This document shows, one piece after another, positions 6,608 through 8,978 of a stretch of 8,978 nt of DNA. The stretch covers positions 1-8,978 of the forward strand of contig JACDBM010000408.1 of the NCBI GenBank assembly GCA_013694945.1, given 5' to 3'. How positions within the stretch are numbered: position 1 is the stretch's first letter; each line of letters opens with the position of its first letter. Position numbers and translations under genes: made by a program. The notes below the pieces were generated by a model. That model searched no databases. It worked only from the letters and a program-made list of their open reading frames with translations, and was not told the DNA's origin. The DNA comes from Chthoniobacterales bacterium. GTDB taxonomy: Bacteria; Verrucomicrobiota; Verrucomicrobiia; Chthoniobacterales; UBA10450.

Positions 6608-8134
6608 ATGTCAATAAGACCAGCTACTCCTCTTCCCGGGCAATGCCCTTCCACCGCATCGAGACTTCACCAGACCGGTTCGAACCAGAGGGCAATCGCA
6701 AGGACATCTGCTACGCCCCGTGCGAGCGGGTCCTCTACGCTTCCATTCATAACTCGGGCGACCAACCCGAACGACCGTTGGCGGGTGCTCGGGATCTGCG
6801 TTTTTCTAGGCGCAATCACATGGTTAGTATTCGGTCAGACGCTTCGCTACGAGTTTGTTAACTTTGATGACGTTCCGTACGTCCTAGACAATTCCGAGGT
6901 TGCGCGCGGGCTAACGACCGAAGGAGTCGTGTGGGCATTTACCCACGCCCATGCAGCCAACTGGCATCCGGTGACCTGGCTCTCCCATATGCTGGACTGT
7001 CAGCTGTATGGTTTGAAGCCAAGCGGACATCATCTCACCAATGTCCTGCTCCACATCGCGACAGCAATCCTGCTGTTTATGGTTCTGCGACAGACGACCG
7101 CAGCCTTTTGGCGAAGCGCGACCGTAGCAGCGATCTTTGCGATCCACCCGTTGCGAGTGGAATCCGTCGCGTGGGTGGCGGAGCGCAAGGACGTGCTCAG
7201 TGGGCTGTTCTTCATGCTGACACTCGGGGCCTACGCGCGCTATGCGCGCCAGCCGTGGTCGCCGGGCCGCTATGGACTCGTGGTCCTGATGTTTGCAATC
7301 GGCCTGATGTGCAAACCGATGCTGGTGACTGTGCCTCTCGTACTGCTGCTGATCGATTATTGGCCGCTGAACCGGTTCGCCGCTTTAAAGGACCGGCGCC
7401 ACACCATGTTCGCGATTCCACGACGGCTGGCCCTGGAAAAACTCCCGTTCCTCGGATTAGCCGCTGCATCGTGCGTAGCCACTCTTATCGCTCAGAAAGG
7501 CTCTATCCAAACGTTTGTAGGACTTCCCCTTTCATCACGGGTCGGTAATGCGTTCACCTCCTACGTGACGTATTTATGGCAGATATTTTGGCCAGTGGAT
7601 TTAGCCGTTCTATATCCATTTCCAGGTCACCATATTGTAGTATTCGGAATAGCGTCATTCGTTTTACTGGCCGCCATTTCCGCGAGCGTTTTTGCTCGGC
7701 GTCGCCGCCGCTATCTCGTGACTGGCTGGCTTTGGTACCTCGTCATGCTCGGGCCAGTGATTGGGATTCTTCAGGTGGGAAATCAGGCACGAGCCGATCG
7801 CTACACCTATCTGCCGCAGATCGGTTTGTATCTCCTGCTGACTTGGTTGGTAGCTGACCTATGCGCGAGCTGGCGCCACCGGCGTTTATTTCTCAGCACT
7901 CTCGCCGTCACGATCATCGGGCTGTTGACCTTCACCGCGCGTGCTCAAACGTCCCATTGGCGAAACAGCGAGTCACTCTGGACCCGTGCAATAGTTTGCA
8001 CTTCCGACAACGCCATCGCGTACACGAATCTTGCCGAGGCCTGTTTCCAGAAGGGAAAATGGACCCGGCGATCGCTTATAGTCAGAAAGCGCTGGAAATT
8101 GATCCCTCCCAAGCGGTCGCGCACTCCGCTTTAG
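6608..8134 (+). CDS. DUF1736/TMTC-like multi-pass membrane protein with C-terminal TPRs; disrupted by a frameshift
   Basis: This is the membrane part of a GT-C-like protein, of the kind annotated as tetratricopeptide repeat or glycosyltransferase-family membrane protein. Seen in order: a first membrane helix (RVLGICVFLGAITWLVFGQTL), then FVNFDDVPYV with the paired acidic residues typical of the first GT-C loop, NWHPVTWLSHMLDCQLYGLKP, HPLRVESVAWVAERKDVLSG, CKPMLVTVPLVLLLIDYWPL, NQARADRYTYLPQIG, then HWRNSESLWTRA leading into TPRs. Roughly nine to eleven membrane segments are expected. By analogy with TMTC proteins it may mannosylate or otherwise glycosylate proteins outside the membrane, but this is inference. 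The ATG at 6608 has GAGGGG 11 nt upstream; an earlier in-frame ATG at 6539 lacks a ribosome-binding site. TPR similarity leaves this frame at 8059, and the last 25 codons to the TGA at 8132-8134 are out-of-frame nonsense. Confidence 0.8.
   Translation: MSIRPATPLPGQCPSTASRLHQTGSNQRAIARTSATPRASGSSTLPFITRATNPNDRWRVLGICVFLGAITWLVFGQTLRYEFVNFDDVPYVLDNSEVARGLTTEGVVWAFTHAHAANWHPVTWLSHMLDCQLYGLKPSGHHLTNVLLHIATAILLFMVLRQTTAAFWRSATVAAIFAIHPLRVESVAWVAERKDVLSGLFFMLTLGAYARYARQPWSPGRYGLVVLMFAIGLMCKPMLVTVPLVLLLIDYWPLNRFAALKDRRHTMFAIPRRLALEKLPFLGLAAASCVATLIAQKGSIQTFVGLPLSSRVGNAFTSYVTYLWQIFWPVDLAVLYPFPGHHIVVFGIASFVLLAAISASVFARRRRRYLVTGWLWYLVMLGPVIGILQVGNQARADRYTYLPQIGLYLLLTWLVADLCASWRHRRLFLSTLAVTIIGLLTFTARAQTSHWRNSESLWTRAIVCTSDNAIAYTNLAEACFQKGKWTRRSLIVRKRWKLIPPKRSRTPL
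8053..8059 (+). other. GGGAAAA heptamer at the first frame change (possible -1 slippery site or A-run deletion)
   Basis: In the upstream frame the bases read aaG GGA AAA TGG, which is the X XXY YYZ phase of a -1 slippery site. A one-base slip back gives QKGK followed by MDPAIAYSQKALEIDP, an uninterrupted TPR. A weak 5-bp stem, CGCTT/AAGCG (8073-8077 with 8087-8091), lies 13 nt downstream. Equally, loss of one A from a run of five would give the same picture. Confidence 0.3.
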
Positions 8135-8460
8135 GACTTGCCTATTTACGGCGGGGGCGGGTTGACGATGCGGTTCTGCATTTACAAAAAGCGGCGGCGA
8201 TTACGCCAAATTCCGCAGCTCACTCCAATCTCGGCGTCGCCTTGTTGCAAATGGGCCGTGTGGACGACGCTTTAATTCAGTATGCTAAAGCTGTGGAGAG
8301 CGATCCCTCCAACGTTGATCCCCAGAATAACATGGCCTGGGTGCTGGCGACTTGGCCAGAGGCAAGGATCCGCAACGCCCAAAAGGCAGTCGAAATGGCA
8401 GAACGCGCGAATTCTCTCAAGCATCAGAATAAGCGTGACCTTGGCTGCCGCCTATGCTGA
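8059..8460 (+). pseudogene. TPR continuation of the DUF1736-like gene, frame 1 fragment
   Basis: Frame 1 carries the next part of the protein. Three TPR units are seen: MDPAIAYSQKALEIDPSQ, then AHSALGLAYLRRGRVDDAVLHLQKAAAITPN, and AHSNLGVALLQMGRVDDALIQYAKAVESDPSN. The segment NNMAWVLATWPEARIRNAQKAVEMAERANSL follows, typical of the last repeat in this family. The family match breaks at about 8430, and the frame then runs to a TGA at 8458-8460. The ATG at 8059 has AAGGG 3 nt upstream, so separate translation as a 133-residue TPR protein is possible. More simply, this is the displaced tail of one ancestral gene. Confidence 0.7.
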
Positions 8461-8624
8461 AGCGGGTCGATTTGCCGACGCTGTGGAAACTGCTCAGCGA
8501 GCTTTGCAGCTGGCACAGCCAAGGCAACATGGCACGCGTTAACTCCATTCGCAGGCAAATCGAGCTTTACGAGGCCGGTTTGCCTTCTCGCGATAGATCT
8601 CCGCCCGTACCGTTGGCGAGGTAA
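8432..8624 (+). pseudogene. C-terminal remnant of the TPR gene, split over frames 2 and 3
   Basis: From 8432, frame 2 resumes the protein with VTLAAAYAEAGRF and ADAVETAQRALQLA, a classic final TPR. At 8516-8518 similarity moves to frame 3, reading SQGNMARVNSIRRQIELYEAG and then a short tail to a TAA at 8622-8624. If uncorrected, frame 2 ends at 8540-8542. The residues are conserved across both changes, so this is the true end of the gene that starts near 6608, with a restored length of about 670-695 residues. It has no start codon or ribosome-binding site of its own. Confidence 0.65.
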
Positions 8625-8696
8625 AGACCGTCCGCGCGTCCGACGCATCCACGCCGTGTCGCGACTTCCACACTGCTTAATTGAAGCCCTGTCGCT

Positions 8697-8717
8697 CCCG
8701 CAGGCGCGCAAGGCGGG
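8697..8717 (-). terminator. Weak hairpin downstream of rpsT
   Basis: An inverted repeat CCCGC/GCGGG with an 11-nt loop lies 9 nt beyond the rpsT stop. There is no clear T tract after it, so intrinsic termination is doubtful. The same sequence lies between the convergent TPR gene and rpsT and could serve either strand. Confidence 0.2.
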
Positions 8718-8726
8718 CGAACGGCT

Positions 8727-8978
8727 CTACGCAGTTGGAGCGGAAATGGTCGTGCGCGCTTTGTTCAGCCGCGCTTTCCGCCGCTTTGCTGCATTGCGAT
8801 GAATGATTCCGCGCTTGGCGGCTTTGTCGAGCGCAGAAATAAGAGCGCGCTCGTTGTTTGGGTCTTTGTCCCCGGTCGCGGTGGCGATGGCCTTCTGCAT
8901 CTTCCGCAAGCGGGTGCGGACCGTGCGATTGCGGAGACTGCGGGCAGCGGTTTGCCGGGCGCGTTTCGAAGCGGATTT
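8727..8978 (-). CDS. rpsT: 30S ribosomal protein S20, 5' end cut by the window edge
   Basis: Reading the minus strand from the window edge gives 83 residues beginning KSASKRARQTAARSLRNR and ending in a TAG at 8727-8729. The S20 pattern is plain: VRTRLRKMQKA, then ALISALDKAAKRGIIHRNAAKRRKARL near the end. S20 is a small primary-binding protein of the 30S subunit that contacts 16S rRNA. Only the first few residues (usually about MANTK or similar) are missing beyond the window. The highly basic composition and length are normal. The TTG at 8907-8909 is an internal leucine codon, not the start. The gene is intact, unlike its convergent neighbour, whose last stop is 102 nt away. Confidence 0.95.
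   Translation of the reverse strand, partial: KSASKRARQTAARSLRNRTVRTRLRKMQKAIATATGDKDPNNERALISALDKAAKRGIIHRNAAKRRKARLNKARTTISAPTA

Noticed and set aside
6931..7548. Plus-strand 205-codon frame within the membrane-protein gene
   Set aside because: The overlapping frame 2 carries conserved DUF1736-type motifs across this region, so this is a shadow rather than another frameshift piece.

Overview
This window looks like a GC-rich chromosomal segment of a bacterium, most likely a soil Verrucomicrobiota member (Chthoniobacterales-like). That placement is inferred from the protein types together: a stand-alone Lon-substrate-binding protein, a DUF6580-type membrane protein, a DUF1736/TPR glycosyltransferase-like membrane protein, and a PdhA-PdhB-PdhC set. 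No rRNA is present to confirm it. I see no tRNA, CRISPR array, insertion sequence or phage gene.

Layout. Bases 1-197 hold at most the 3' end of an unidentified gene. A plus-strand gene (198-860) encodes a small Lon N-terminal-domain protein. It converges on, and overlaps by 37 nt, a minus-strand block of six tightly packed genes running from 6342 down to 824. In transcription order these are a DUF6580-like membrane protein, pyruvate dehydrogenase E1 alpha, E1 beta (TTG start overlapping the E1 alpha stop), E2 with one lipoyl domain, a small two-helix membrane protein of unknown function, and a dGTPase-family HD phosphohydrolase. Gaps are 8, -4, 13, 12 and 9 nt, so one operon is likely. The three PDH genes supply the E1 and E2 parts of the complex that makes acetyl-CoA from pyruvate. 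The E3 gene is not in the window.

A divergent, poorly explained interval (about 6343-6607) contains several short inverted repeats. It precedes a plus-strand gene for a multi-pass membrane protein with C-terminal TPRs (DUF1736/TMTC-like). That gene is whole through its membrane part, but its TPR tail is spread over three frames by three shifts at about 8053-8059, 8428-8432 and 8513-8518. The tail still reads as good protein to a final stop at 8624. The first shift lies exactly on a GGGAAAA heptamer in the phase needed for -1 slippage. Recent decay or sequencing error is the simpler explanation, because two more shifts follow.

The window closes with the C-terminal 83 codons of ribosomal protein S20 (rpsT) on the minus strand, cut at the window edge. 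Most of the content is ordinary housekeeping. The points worth a second look are the frame-disrupted TPR gene, the structured divergent region, and the two unknown membrane proteins tied to the PDH genes.
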